In this document: positions 18,960-27,275 of the stretch, piece by piece | Layout of the letters: each line of letters opens with the position of its first letter | Numbering within the stretch: position 1 is the stretch's first letter | NCBI RefSeq assembly: GCF_947487305.1 | Contig: NZ_CANKWH010000011.1 | Coordinates: forward strand, 82,638-146,637 | Direction: 5' to 3' | DNA: 64,000 nucleotides | Source of the DNA: an uncultured Paracoccus sp. | GTDB taxonomy: Bacteria; Pseudomonadota; Alphaproteobacteria; Rhodobacterales; Rhodobacteraceae | The notes under the pieces: generated by a model | The model's input: only the letters and a program-made list of their open reading frames with translations | What the model was told of the DNA's origin: nothing | Database searches by the model: none | Made by a program: the position numbers and the translations under genes

Positions 18960-19982
18960 TCAGCTCTCGGGGCCGGTCTCCATCTTGCCCTGGTCGCGCA
19001 GATCGTCAAAGCGCTCATGCGCCGCCTCGGCCTCTTCGTCGCGCCCCGGGGTCGGCGGACCAAGATCGACAACGGTGATCTCGGGCGGGACGCCAAGGCG
19101 CATCGGCAGGACCGAACAGCCGATCCCGCCCGAGACGACCAGCACCCGGCCCTCGTCATCGTCATAGCGCCCCCAGGACCATTTCTCGTTATCCGAGGCC
19201 ATGATCAGCGGCGCGCTGCCGGCCACCCGGATCTGCCCGCCATGGGTATGGCCCGACAGAGTCAGGGAGACGCGTTTGCGGGCCTTGCCCAGATGATCGA
19301 AAAGGTCGGGCTCATGCGCCATCAGCACGATCGGCGCATTATCCCTGATGCCCTTCAGCGCGGCATCGAGATCATCCATGCCAACACCGTCGGGCCCCTC
19401 ATCAAAGGGCCGCTGCTCGCCCACCCCGGCCAGCCAGAAGCCGTCGGCGCCACCGATGCGCACATGCTTGTTGTCGAGAACCGGGATGCCGGCACGCTCG
19501 AGCTCCCGCTCGGCCTCGATCGGGCCCGAGCGGCGCTCCTGCGCCTCGGGGTCCTGCCACCAGTCATGGTTGCCGACCACGGAATAGGTGCCGCCGGGTG
19601 CGGTGAAATCCTTGAGCCGGGCGATGATCTCGCGCTTGCCGGTGCCGCCGAGGGTGAAGGGATGGGCGGCGCTGAAATCGCCCAGCAGAATCGCCACATC
19701 GGGCTGCAGCGCATTGGCGCGGGCGACGATGCGGCTGACGCGGTTCAGGCCGATATGCGGCCGGCCGGCGTGAAGGTCGCTGATGATGACCAACCGGGCC
19801 GGCTTGCGACCGCGCCATTCCGGCAGTTCGACCCGCCAGCGCACCACGCGCAGCATCATCGCCGGCTCCCACCAGAGCGCATAGGCGGCAAGACCTGCCA
19901 GCCCCGCCAGGGCGACCGAACCGAGGCCGATGCCGCTGCGGCGCAGGGCGGACGGGCGTTTGCGGACTATGGGCTGGGACAT
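18960..19982 (-). CDS. Membrane-anchored metallophosphoesterase
   Basis: A 340-residue calcineurin-type phosphoesterase with one N-terminal membrane helix (about 18-35). The dinuclear-metal motifs are present in order: ISDLHAG, LLGDF, GNHDWW, MAHEPD and GHTHGGQ. This order fits the YaeI/YkuE group, some of which act on lipid phosphates such as UDP-2,3-diacylglucosamine. The exact substrate is not evident. Confidence 0.88.
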   Translation of the reverse strand: MSQPIVRKRPSALRRSGIGLGSVALAGLAGLAAYALWWEPAMMLRVVRWRVELPEWRGRKPARLVIISDLHAGRPHIGLNRVSRIVARANALQPDVAILLGDFSAAHPFTLGGTGKREIIARLKDFTAPGGTYSVVGNHDWWQDPEAQERRSGPIEAERELERAGIPVLDNKHVRIGGADGFWLAGVGEQRPFDEGPDGVGMDDLDAALKGIRDNAPIVLMAHEPDLFDHLGKARKRVSLTLSGHTHGGQIRVAGSAPLIMASDNEKWSWGRYDDDEGRVLVVSGGIGCSVLPMRLGVPPEITVVDLGPPTPGRDEEAEAAHERFDDLRDQGKMETGPES

Positions 19983-20087
19983 GCCTTCTCTCCTTCGACT
20001 GCGGCGGTCGGTCCGGTGCCGCTTGGCCAGCCGGGTTCAGCCGCTCAACCAGCGAGAGAGGGTCCCGGTTCCGGTCCTTCCGACATC

Positions 20088-20116
20088 AAAACGGCCCGCC
20101 TTTCGGGGCGGGCCGT
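20088..20116 (-). terminator. Rho-independent terminator of sodB
   Basis: ACGGCCCGCC (20091-20100) pairs perfectly with GGCGGGCCGT (20107-20116) around a six-base loop; on the minus strand TTT follows. It begins 29 bases after the sodB stop codon. Confidence 0.88.
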
Positions 20117-20144
20117 GATGATCTGACATCGGGTCTCGCGTCGA

Positions 20145-20744
20145 TCAGAGGCGCGAGGCGACGTTTTCCCAGTTCACCAGCTTGTCGAGGAAGTTGGTCA
20201 GATAGGCCGGGCGCTTGTTGCGGAAGTCGATGTAGTAGGAATGCTCCCACACGTCGCAGCCCAGAAGCGCAGTCTGGCCATAGCAGAGCGGGTTCACGCC
20301 GTTCTCGGTCTTGGTGATCTTCAGGCTGCCATCCTTGTCCTTCACCAGCCAGGCCCAGCCAGAGCCGAACTGGCCGGCACCGGCAGCGCTGAATTCTTCC
20401 TTGAACTTGTCGACCGAGCCGAAGCTTTCGGTGATTGCCTTTTCCAGCGCGCCCGGAATGGCACCCGATTTCGGACCCATCATTTCCCAGAACTGGCTGT
20501 GGTTCCAATGCTGGCTGGCATTGTTGAAGATGCCGTTCTGCGCGACCGCACCATCCTTGAATGTGCCGGAGACGATATCCTCAAGCGACTTGCCGGCCCA
20601 TTCGGTGCCGTCGATCAGCTTGTTGAGGTTGTCGACATAGGCCTTGTGGTGGATGTCGTGGTGGTATTCCAGCGTCTCCTTGGACATGCCGGCCCCAGCC
20701 AAGGCGTCGTGAGCGTAGGGAAGATCGGGAAGCGTGAAAGCCAT
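20145..20744 (-). CDS. sodB: Superoxide dismutase, Fe/Mn family (probably Fe)
   Basis: A 199-residue cytosolic enzyme converting superoxide to hydrogen peroxide and oxygen. Metal-ligand regions are visible: YHHDIHHKAYVDNLN, NHSQFWEMM, and DVWEHSYYIDFRN with the Asp and His ligands. The pattern is closer to bacterial iron enzymes, but the metal cannot be fixed by eye. The ATG at 20744 is preceded by AAAGGA. It is a single-gene unit with a strong terminator. Confidence 0.95.
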   Translation of the reverse strand: MAFTLPDLPYAHDALAGAGMSKETLEYHHDIHHKAYVDNLNKLIDGTEWAGKSLEDIVSGTFKDGAVAQNGIFNNASQHWNHSQFWEMMGPKSGAIPGALEKAITESFGSVDKFKEEFSAAGAGQFGSGWAWLVKDKDGSLKITKTENGVNPLCYGQTALLGCDVWEHSYYIDFRNKRPAYLTNFLDKLVNWENVASRL

Positions 20745-20855
20745 TTTCCAGTCCTTTCTGAGGGGTGGCGCGGATTCGGGACGCAACGTCCCGCATTACG
20801 CAGGTCAACGCAAGGGCGGAAAACCAGTTCCGCTGCAGATGCTGCAAGCGGGGGA

Positions 20856-22010
20856 TCAGGCGCGGTCCAGCACCTCGACAGCAAGGATGGTGGGCAGGTG
20901 GCGGGCGATTTCCTGCCAGTGGTCGCCCTCATCGGTGCTGGCAAAGACCGAGCCGCTGTTCGTGCCGAAATAGACCCCCGCCGGCTCGCGACGATCGCCG
21001 GCCATCGCCTGACGCAGCACGGTGAAGAAGCAGGCGGTCTGCGGCAGCCCGTCGCGCAGCGCCTGCCAGCTTTGCCCGCCATCGCGCGAGCGCCAGACGG
21101 CGGCGGCGGCATCCGGGGGAAAGCGGCCGATGCTGTCGCCGTTCAGCGGCAGGGTCCAGAGGGTCGCGGCATCGCGCGGATGGACATGGATCGGAAAGCC
21201 GAAGGTCGAGGGCAGGCCCTCGGTGATATCCTCCCAGCTGCGCCCGCCATCCGGGGATCGCCAGACGCCGTGATGGTTCTGCTGATAAAGCAGCTGCCCC
21301 TCGCCCGGCGCGCGCACGAGGTTATGGACGCAGTGCCCGACCTCGCCATCGCGCGGCGCGGCGGGGTGGTGGTGCTGGCCGCAGGCTTCGGCGTTGGACA
21401 GGAGGTTGCGCCGCTCCCAGCTGAAGCCGCCATCCTCGGTCTGGAACACGCCCGCCGCCGATATGCCGACCCAGAGGCGCTTGGGATCGGTCGGATCGGC
21501 GACGATGGAATTCAGGACCAGCCCGGCCGCCCCACCGTTCCAGCTTTCCGCCGAGGGGTGATCGCTGAGCCCGTCGAGTAGCTGGAAAGTTTTTCCATTA
21601 TCCTCGCTGACCAAAAGGCTCGCGGGCTTGGTGCCGGCATAGAGCTTGCCGTCCGCAAAGCCCAAAGACCAGATCTGCTGGAACTGGTCGGCGAAGGGCA
21701 GCGGCTCATCGGTCCAGCCGATCATCTGGGCGAAATCGGGGTCATTCGCCGCCCAGTCATCCATCTGGCCCTTGGTCAGGCGCGTGAGGCTCCAGCTTTC
21801 TCCGCCATCCTCGGACCGCCAGACGCCGGCGCCATGCCAGTCACCGCCACCGCCCGCCCAGATGGTCCCGCTGGCCGGATCGCCGGCGAGATGGTTGATC
21901 GGCCAGCCGTCGCAGAAGGGACCGCTGACGGTCCAGCCGTCGCGGTTCGTACCGCCGCTGATGAGAAAGGCGCCCTTGGTGGTGCCCACGAGGATCGTCA
22001 GGTCGGCCAT
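20856..22010 (-). CDS. Cytosolic Asp-box (BNR) beta-propeller protein, sialidase-like fold
   Basis: A 384-residue protein with six Asp-box repeats of the SxDxGxxW kind: SEDGGESW, SEDNGKTF, TEDGGFSW, SPDGGRSW, SRDGGQSW and STDEGDHW. These build a six-bladed propeller as in sialidases and related glycosidase-like proteins. No signal peptide is present; the protein begins MADLTILVGTTKGAFL. I see no complete sialidase arginine triad, so an enzyme activity is not claimed. It lies 52 bases downstream of a tetR gene on the same strand and is probably under its control. Confidence 0.82.
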   Translation of the reverse strand: MADLTILVGTTKGAFLISGGTNRDGWTVSGPFCDGWPINHLAGDPASGTIWAGGGGDWHGAGVWRSEDGGESWSLTRLTKGQMDDWAANDPDFAQMIGWTDEPLPFADQFQQIWSLGFADGKLYAGTKPASLLVSEDNGKTFQLLDGLSDHPSAESWNGGAAGLVLNSIVADPTDPKRLWVGISAAGVFQTEDGGFSWERRNLLSNAEACGQHHHPAAPRDGEVGHCVHNLVRAPGEGQLLYQQNHHGVWRSPDGGRSWEDITEGLPSTFGFPIHVHPRDAATLWTLPLNGDSIGRFPPDAAAAVWRSRDGGQSWQALRDGLPQTACFFTVLRQAMAGDRREPAGVYFGTNSGSVFASTDEGDHWQEIARHLPTILAVEVLDRA

Positions 22011-22062
22011 CTGCGTGCTCCGGTCTTGCCGCCGAAACCCTAGCACGGCGTCGGGCGACAAC

Positions 22063-22614
22063 CTAGCGGGTCAGCAGGGCCAGCAGGTCCCTGAGATCAG
22101 CGCCGCGGCTGTCACTGTCGGCCGGCGCCAGCAGTTCCAGCCCCAGATGCGCGGCATAGATGAGGCGCGCATTGCGCGTGGCGTCACCGCCCATCCCGGC
22201 CAGTTGATCGCGCAGATAGGCCAGCCGCTGCTGATCGACCCGCGCGACAGCCTCGGCGGCCAGCGGATCATGGCGCGACCAGCCGCGGATGGCCTGCTCG
22301 GCGGCGTGGTCGGGCGCGGGATCGGCCGGGTCGGGCAGCGCGGTGGCCAGCGCGATCAGCGCGGCCAGCCGCGATGGCGGATCGGGATGGGTCTCGGCCA
22401 AAGCGATGATCTCGTCGGTGCAATGACGCTGCCAGCAGGCAAGGATCGCCGCCTTGTAGGCCGGCAGATCCCTGAAATGCCAGTAGAACGAGCCCTTGGT
22501 CGCGCCGATGTCGCGTGCGATCGCCTCGGCCCTGAGCGCAGCCGGGCCGCCCTGCGCAAGGGCATCGAGCCCCGCCTTGATCCAATCCTCGGGTGAGAGT
22601 GCGCGTTTTGTCAT
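22063..22614 (-). CDS. TetR-family transcriptional regulator
   Basis: A 183-residue repressor with an N-terminal helix-turn-helix (IARDIGATKGSFYWHFRD at about 31-48) and a helical ligand domain. The divergent intergenic region has two matching 18-bp palindromes that cover both promoters, so the protein probably represses itself (with the propeller gene behind it) and the membrane-protein gene opposite. No Shine-Dalgarno precedes the ATG, and the predicted transcript start falls at or beside the ATG, so the mRNA may be leaderless. The inducer is unknown. Confidence 0.9.
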   Translation of the reverse strand: MTKRALSPEDWIKAGLDALAQGGPAALRAEAIARDIGATKGSFYWHFRDLPAYKAAILACWQRHCTDEIIALAETHPDPPSRLAALIALATALPDPADPAPDHAAEQAIRGWSRHDPLAAEAVARVDQQRLAYLRDQLAGMGGDATRNARLIYAAHLGLELLAPADSDSRGADLRDLLALLTR

Positions 22615-22620
22615 CGCTAA

Positions 22621-22649
22621 ACCATACGGTAGCGTATTGACTCACGCAA
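22621..22649 (-). promoter_or_regulatory. Promoter of the tetR/propeller unit
   Basis: On the minus strand TTGCGT (22644-22649) and TATGGT (22621-22626) are separated by 17 bases. The predicted start of transcription is about 22614-22615, at the first base of the tetR ATG. The -10 box lies inside operator 1. Confidence 0.6.
22622..22639. promoter_or_regulatory. TetR operator 1
   Basis: CCATACG-GTAG-CGTATTG, seven-base arms with one mismatch around four bases. It overlaps the -10 box of the tetR promoter and the -35 box of the divergent promoter. Its centre is 42 bp from that of operator 2, four helical turns. Confidence 0.75.
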
Positions 22650-22664
22650 GCCGAGAGGTCTAGC
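22637..22664 (+). promoter_or_regulatory. Promoter of the divergent membrane-protein gene
   Basis: TTGACT (22637-22642) and TCTAGC (22659-22664) are separated by 16 bases. Operator 1 covers the -35 side and operator 2 begins at the end of the -10 box. Confidence 0.5.
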
Positions 22665-22681
22665 CATACGCAGCCGTATGG
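22664..22681. promoter_or_regulatory. TetR operator 2
   Basis: CCATACG-CAGC-CGTATGG is a perfect palindrome with seven-base arms. Thirteen of the fourteen arm positions match operator 1. It lies over the predicted transcription start of the rightward gene, 9 bases before its ATG. Confidence 0.8.
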
Positions 22682-22689
22682 AGGGCATC

Positions 22690-23073
22690 ATGAACAAGGA
22701 ATTCATCGGACTCGCGCTGCTGATGGCAGGCACCGCGGTCGGGCATGTGGTTCTGGGCGGGCCGGATTATCCCGAGCAGTTCAGCGCGGTGCTGGAGTCG
22801 GACCGGCTGCGCGCCATGGCACTGGCGCTGTGGCACGCGGCGACCGTCGCGTTGATCGCTTTCGCGGCCTGCTATCTGCTGCTGGCGCGCGGGCCGAACC
22901 CGGCACTCTTGTGGATGACATCGCTGATCCAGCTGGGCTGGGTGGCGCTGTTCCTGTTCTATGGGCTGACCAATCTCGGCGAGATCTGGACCCTGTGGCA
23001 ATGGGTGCTGTTTCTGGCCTTCCCGCTGCTGGCCTTCTGGGCCGAGCAGCGACGCAGCGCCCGCCCCGCCTAA
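22690..23073 (+). CDS. Small four-helix membrane protein, TetR-controlled
   Basis: A 127-residue protein I cannot assign to a family. Four hydrophobic helices are visible (near residues 4-20, 41-63, 69-91 and 100-116), with His in the first (VGHVVLGG) and second (LWHAATV) helices. The start at 22690 has GGAGGG four bases upstream; an ATG at 22678 lies within operator 2. Small membrane proteins under TetR control are often efflux or stress proteins, but nothing in the sequence shows that here. Its stop overlaps that of soxG by four bases. Confidence 0.8.
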   Translation: MNKEFIGLALLMAGTAVGHVVLGGPDYPEQFSAVLESDRLRAMALALWHAATVALIAFAACYLLLARGPNPALLWMTSLIQLGWVALFLFYGLTNLGEIWTLWQWVLFLAFPLLAFWAEQRRSARPA

Positions 23074-23588
23074 CGCGGGTCGAGATCGCTGCCCGGAATC
23101 GCCGCGTTCTGCAGGATCAGGCCAAGGTAATCCGCCGTCGAACGCATGCCGATGACGCGGAACCCCTTGCCCTGCCGCCAGAAGGCAACGGCGGTCTGGG
23201 CAGCGCGGGTGCGGCGCAGCCCGTCCTTGGGGAAGGCCCCGAAATCGACCGGGCAGAGCTTTGACAGAACCTGATCGGGTTTGGCGCCGGTCAGGTCAAA
23301 GACCGCGCGCAGGTCCGAGACATCGGCCACCAGCGCGTGCTCTCCCACCAGCGCCTGCTGCAGATCGGCCAGCGCGGCGGCAACCTCGCCGGCGGGCAGG
23401 ATCAGCAGCAGTTCATCCGGCGACATCCAGCCAAGGCTGCGGCTGCCATCGGAGACGATGCGGGTCGGTTCGGGGATCGCCAGCCCTGCGGCCTCGGCGA
23501 TGGCATCCCCGGCCCGCGCCAGATCGGCGCGGATCAGGATCATGCCAAGCCCGTCCACACGGGCGACGGTTGCCAGCGCCTCAGCCAT
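23070..23588 (-). CDS. soxG: Sarcosine oxidase subunit gamma
   Basis: A 172-residue protein matching SoxG, the gamma subunit of heterotetrameric sarcosine oxidase. It has the segments GWMSPDELLLILP and ALVADVSDLRAVFDLTGA of the family, which resembles a fragment of the folate-binding GcvT fold. It closes the operon and overlaps soxA by eight bases. Note that sarcosine oxidase sox names are unrelated to the sulfur-carrier soxYZ elsewhere in this window. Confidence 0.92.
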   Translation of the reverse strand: MAEALATVARVDGLGMILIRADLARAGDAIAEAAGLAIPEPTRIVSDGSRSLGWMSPDELLLILPAGEVAAALADLQQALVGEHALVADVSDLRAVFDLTGAKPDQVLSKLCPVDFGAFPKDGLRRTRAAQTAVAFWRQGKGFRVIGMRSTADYLGLILQNAAIPGSDLDPR

Positions 23589-26511
23589 TCAGACGCCCCC
23601 CTTCCTTGTCATAGAAGACCGGATCGACGATGCGCGCCCGGATGGTTTCGCCCGAGGGCGTGGGGAAATCGATCACTTGCCCCATGCGTTCCGGCCCGTG
23701 CCGCACCAGTCCCATGGCGATGGGGCGGTTCAGCGTCGGCGAATGATAGGTCGAGGTCACGCGGCCCTGCATCTTCTTCTGGCCATTGGCGTTCTCGCCC
23801 GCATCGACGGCATAGGCGCCATCGGGGATCATCCGCCCGTCGAGGCTTTCCAGCCCGACCAGCCGCCAGCGATTGCCATCGATCATATGGCTGCGGGCCT
23901 GCGCGCGCTTGCCGATATAATCAGGCTTCTTCTTCGAGATCGCCCAGCCCAGCCCCAGATCCTGCGGGATCACGGTGCCGTCGGATTCGTCCCCGATCAT
24001 GATATAGCCCTTCTCGGCGCGCAGGATATGCATCGCCTCGGTGCCATAGGCGGTCACGCCCAGGTCGCGCCCGGCCTGATGCAGTGCCTCCCACAGTTCC
24101 AGCCCGCGCCCGGCGGGAACGGCGAGTTCGAAGCTGAGCTCGCCCGAAAAGCTGATGCGATAGATGCGGGCCGGGATGCCGGCCAGTTCGCCCTCGGCCC
24201 AGGCCATGAAGGGCAGGGCTTCGGGCGACACGTCGATGGTGCCGGGCAGGCGTTGCAAGAGCTCGCGCGCCTTGGGACCGGCAACGGCGACCTGTGCATA
24301 TTGCTCGGTGGCATTGGCGGTATAGACCTGCCAGTCCCACCATTCGCATTGCAGCCAGTCCTCCATATGGGCGTGGATGCGATCCGCGCCGCCGGTGGTG
24401 GTGTGGCACAGCCAGGTGTCATCCGAAAGCCTTGCGACCACGCCATCATCGCTGAGGAAGCCGTTTTCGCTGCAGACGAGACCATAGCGGCACTTGCCGA
24501 CCGGCAGGGACGACATCATCCCGGTATAGATCATGTCGAGGAAGCGCCCGGCATCGGGACCCTTGACCAGAATCTTGCCGAGGGTTGAGGCATCGAGCAG
24601 CCCGACCGAGTTCCTGACCGCCAGAACCTCGCGGGCGACGGCGGCATGAACATCCTCGCCGCCCTTGGGATAGGCATAGGCACGGCGCCAGAGGCCCACT
24701 GGCTCCCAATGCGCACCATTGCGCGCGTGCCAGTCATGCATCGGCGTCTTGCGCAGCGGCTGGAAGGCATCGCCCCGCGCATCGGCGGCGATGGTGCCAA
24801 GGGTCAGCGGCGTATAGGGCGGGCGGAAGGTGGTGGTGCCGGTGGCCGGGATCGGCTGGTCCAGCGCCTTGGACAGAATGGCGAGGCCGTTGATATTGCT
24901 GACCTTGCCCTGGTCCGTCGCCATGCCAAGCGTGGTGTAGCGCTTGGTATGCTCGACCGAGGCATAGCCCTCGCGCGCGGCCAGTTCGACATCAGTGACC
25001 TTCACGTCGTTCTGATAGTCGAGCCACATCTTCGCGCGCAGCTTGTAGGGCGCCTGCGCCGGCATGACCCAGACGGGCTGGGTCTGGCCCTCGTCACGCT
25101 CCAGATCGCCGGCCGCGCGCAGATCGCCCGCAGCCGCGCCGACGGCGGTGACATTGCCCTTGCCATCGGCACCCAGAGGCGGGCGGTCGGGGTCGGGGCG
25201 AAACATGGCCTGCGCCTCGTCCCAGATCAGCTTGCCGCCGCAATGGCTCCACAGATGCACGACCGGGGACCAGCCGCCCGACATGGCGACCACGTCGCAA
25301 TCGATGCCGCCGGTGACATGGCCATCACCCGACTGGTCGCAGATCGACACGCCCTCGACCTGACGGCTGCCCTTGACCTTGGCGATGGCGGTATTGGTCA
25401 GGACCGGAATATTCCGGGCGCGGACGGCCTGCACCAGCTCGCCCTCGGCCTGCACCCTTGCATCCAGCACGGCGGCGACCTCGAGTCCCGCATCGGCGGC
25501 GACCAGTGCGGTGCGATAGGCGTCGTCGTTGTTGGTGACGACGACGACGCGCTGGCCGAGCGCAACCCCGTAATCCACGATGAAATCGCGCACAGCCGAT
25601 GCCAGCATGACGCCGGGAACGTCATTGCCAGAGAAGGCCAGCGGGCGTTCCAGCGCGCCGGTCGCGGTGATGACCTGCCCGGCGCGGATGCGCCACAGAC
25701 GCTGGCGCGGGATACCGGCGTTCGGGTCGTGATCGGCCAGCGCCTCACGCGCCAAGAGATAGCCGTGATCGTAGAGCCCGGTCGCCATGGTGTTGCGGCG
25801 TAGGGTCACGGTCTTCTTGGCCCGCAACTCTGCGAGCAGCGCCTCGATCTCGGCCTCGCCGCCCTTGTGATCGACCGGCGTGCGGCCGCCCCAGTTCGGC
25901 GACTGTTCCAGCACCAGAACGCGCCTGCGCCCCTTGGCCGCCGCCAACGCCGCCTTGAGGCCGGCGATGCCGCCGCCCACCACCACGACATCGGCGAAGT
26001 CATAGGCCTGTTCGTAACGATCCGGGTCGGGATCGGTCGGCGCGCGGCCAAGGCCGGCGCTGCGACGGATGATCGGCTCGAAGAGATGTTTCCAGAACGG
26101 GCGCGGATGGATGAAGGTCTTGTAATAGAACCCGGCCGGCAGCATCGGCGACAGCCAGTTGTTGATCTCGCCCACATCGGCATCCAGCGATGGCCAGCAA
26201 TTCTGGCTGCGCAGGATCATGCCCTGCACCAAGGCCGTGGTGGTGGCGCGCTGGTTCGGCTCGAACCGGCCGCCCTGCCCCAACCCGAAAAGGGCATTGG
26301 GTTCCTCGGCGCCCGAGGCGACCGGGCCGCGCGGGCGGTGGTACTTGAACGAGCGGCCCATCATCAGCTGGCCATTGGCCAGCAGCGCCGAGGCCAGCGT
26401 ATCGCCCTCGAGCCCGCGCAGATGGCGGCCGTCAAAACGGAAGGGCAGTTGATAGGCGCGATCGATCAGGCGGCCGCCCTTTGGCAGCCGGAAGGGGCGG
26501 GATTGGCTCAT
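23581..26511 (-). CDS. soxA: Sarcosine oxidase subunit alpha
   Basis: A 976-residue subunit. The N-terminus (residues about 15-100) resembles a 2Fe-2S ferredoxin-like domain with no iron cluster expected; VVVVGGGIAGLKAALA at about 174-190 starts the dinucleotide-binding domain; the C-terminal third (from about 600) is a GcvT-like folate domain containing LDASTLGKILVKGPDA and the barrel that produces methylene-tetrahydrofolate. The complex oxidises sarcosine to glycine, giving hydrogen peroxide and 5,10-methylene-THF. It overlaps soxD by four bases and soxG by eight. Confidence 0.96.
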   Translation of the reverse strand: MSQSRPFRLPKGGRLIDRAYQLPFRFDGRHLRGLEGDTLASALLANGQLMMGRSFKYHRPRGPVASGAEEPNALFGLGQGGRFEPNQRATTTALVQGMILRSQNCWPSLDADVGEINNWLSPMLPAGFYYKTFIHPRPFWKHLFEPIIRRSAGLGRAPTDPDPDRYEQAYDFADVVVVGGGIAGLKAALAAAKGRRRVLVLEQSPNWGGRTPVDHKGGEAEIEALLAELRAKKTVTLRRNTMATGLYDHGYLLAREALADHDPNAGIPRQRLWRIRAGQVITATGALERPLAFSGNDVPGVMLASAVRDFIVDYGVALGQRVVVVTNNDDAYRTALVAADAGLEVAAVLDARVQAEGELVQAVRARNIPVLTNTAIAKVKGSRQVEGVSICDQSGDGHVTGGIDCDVVAMSGGWSPVVHLWSHCGGKLIWDEAQAMFRPDPDRPPLGADGKGNVTAVGAAAGDLRAAGDLERDEGQTQPVWVMPAQAPYKLRAKMWLDYQNDVKVTDVELAAREGYASVEHTKRYTTLGMATDQGKVSNINGLAILSKALDQPIPATGTTTFRPPYTPLTLGTIAADARGDAFQPLRKTPMHDWHARNGAHWEPVGLWRRAYAYPKGGEDVHAAVAREVLAVRNSVGLLDASTLGKILVKGPDAGRFLDMIYTGMMSSLPVGKCRYGLVCSENGFLSDDGVVARLSDDTWLCHTTTGGADRIHAHMEDWLQCEWWDWQVYTANATEQYAQVAVAGPKARELLQRLPGTIDVSPEALPFMAWAEGELAGIPARIYRISFSGELSFELAVPAGRGLELWEALHQAGRDLGVTAYGTEAMHILRAEKGYIMIGDESDGTVIPQDLGLGWAISKKKPDYIGKRAQARSHMIDGNRWRLVGLESLDGRMIPDGAYAVDAGENANGQKKMQGRVTSTYHSPTLNRPIAMGLVRHGPERMGQVIDFPTPSGETIRARIVDPVFYDKEGGRLNG

Positions 26512-26831
26512 GGGCGGAACGTCCAGTCAGGGCGGGCAGCGGTGATGGCGGCGATGACCTCGTCGGTCGGCGCGGGGGTCTGGGCCTTGTAGGTCGCATA
26601 GACCTGCAGCGTGGCGGTGTCGCGGGCGGCGAGGAACCACTTGCCGCAGCCATAGGCATGGCGCCAGCGTTCGAAATGCACGCCCTTGGGATTGGCGCGG
26701 GCGAACATGTAGGCCTCGAAATCCTCATCCGATCCGGCGGGACCGATGCGCTTCAGATGCGCCTCGCCGCCGGGGGCCAGTTCGGTTTCCTCGGCGCGGA
26801 TGCCGCAATAGGGGCAGGTCAGCGTCAACAT
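26508..26831 (-). CDS. soxD: Sarcosine oxidase subunit delta
   Basis: A 107-residue subunit carrying the structural zinc site: CPYCG near the N-terminus (MLTLTCPYCGIRAEE) and a further Cys in YGCGKWF, with His residues in HFERWRHAYG. The ATG at 26831 gives the standard start; the longer frame to 26906 runs through the upstream gene. Only four bases separate it from the stop of the TfoX-like gene. Confidence 0.94.
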   Translation of the reverse strand: MLTLTCPYCGIRAEETELAPGGEAHLKRIGPAGSDEDFEAYMFARANPKGVHFERWRHAYGCGKWFLAARDTATLQVYATYKAQTPAPTDEVIAAITAARPDWTFRP

Positions 26832-26835
26832 GCGG

Positions 26836-27171
26836 TCACTCCTTCGGCGGAAGTTCTGAGGCGTTTTCAAGGGCGAGGGCAAGCAGCCGGGCGCGGCTTT
26901 CCTCATCGGCCTGCGCCTCGCCGGTCAACATGACGAAGCCGCCCATCACCCGGTCCGCCATCGCCATCACGGCAACGCCCGGCAGGGCCAGCGCCGCTGC
27001 CTCGTGCGTCTTGCCCACGCGATAGAGCAGCGCCCCGGTCGACATGACGCCGGTCAGCATATGGCCGCCGCGCATGAAGCCGAGGCCGCCGAACATCTTC
27101 TTTTCGGAAATGCCGTCCAGCGCGGAAAGATCGTCGCGCATCATCTCGGCGGCGCCGGGGTCAATGGCCAT
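26836..27171 (-). CDS. TfoX/Sxy N-terminal-domain protein
   Basis: A 111-residue single-domain protein. The TfoX_N block KKMFGGLGFMRGGHML and the pattern LYRVGKTHEAAAL are visible. In Haemophilus, TfoX/Sxy with an extra C-terminal domain controls competence; short one-domain proteins like this are widespread and uncharacterised. It sits between soxB and soxD of the sarcosine oxidase operon, four bases before soxD, so it is probably cotranscribed with it. Confidence 0.85.
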   Translation of the reverse strand: MAIDPGAAEMMRDDLSALDGISEKKMFGGLGFMRGGHMLTGVMSTGALLYRVGKTHEAAALALPGVAVMAMADRVMGGFVMLTGEAQADEESRARLLALALENASELPPKE

Positions 27172-27197
27172 CGCCGCCCCCCTGACACGCGAAGGCC

Positions 27198-27246
27198 GGG
27201 GGCTGACTGCCCCCGGACCCCCGTGGATAGTTGGACCAAGGCGAAA
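27198..27246 (-). repeat. Repeated intergenic element, copy 2 (hairpin plus conserved 30-mer)
   Basis: Hairpin GGGGGC-TGACT-GCCCCC (27198-27214) followed by the segment 27217-27246, which differs from copy 1 at two of 30 positions. It lies between the Ala-rich gene and the TfoX-like gene. Confidence 0.75.
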
Positions 27247-27275
27247 GCAAGAAGGCTTTCGCGCTCAGTGCCCGA

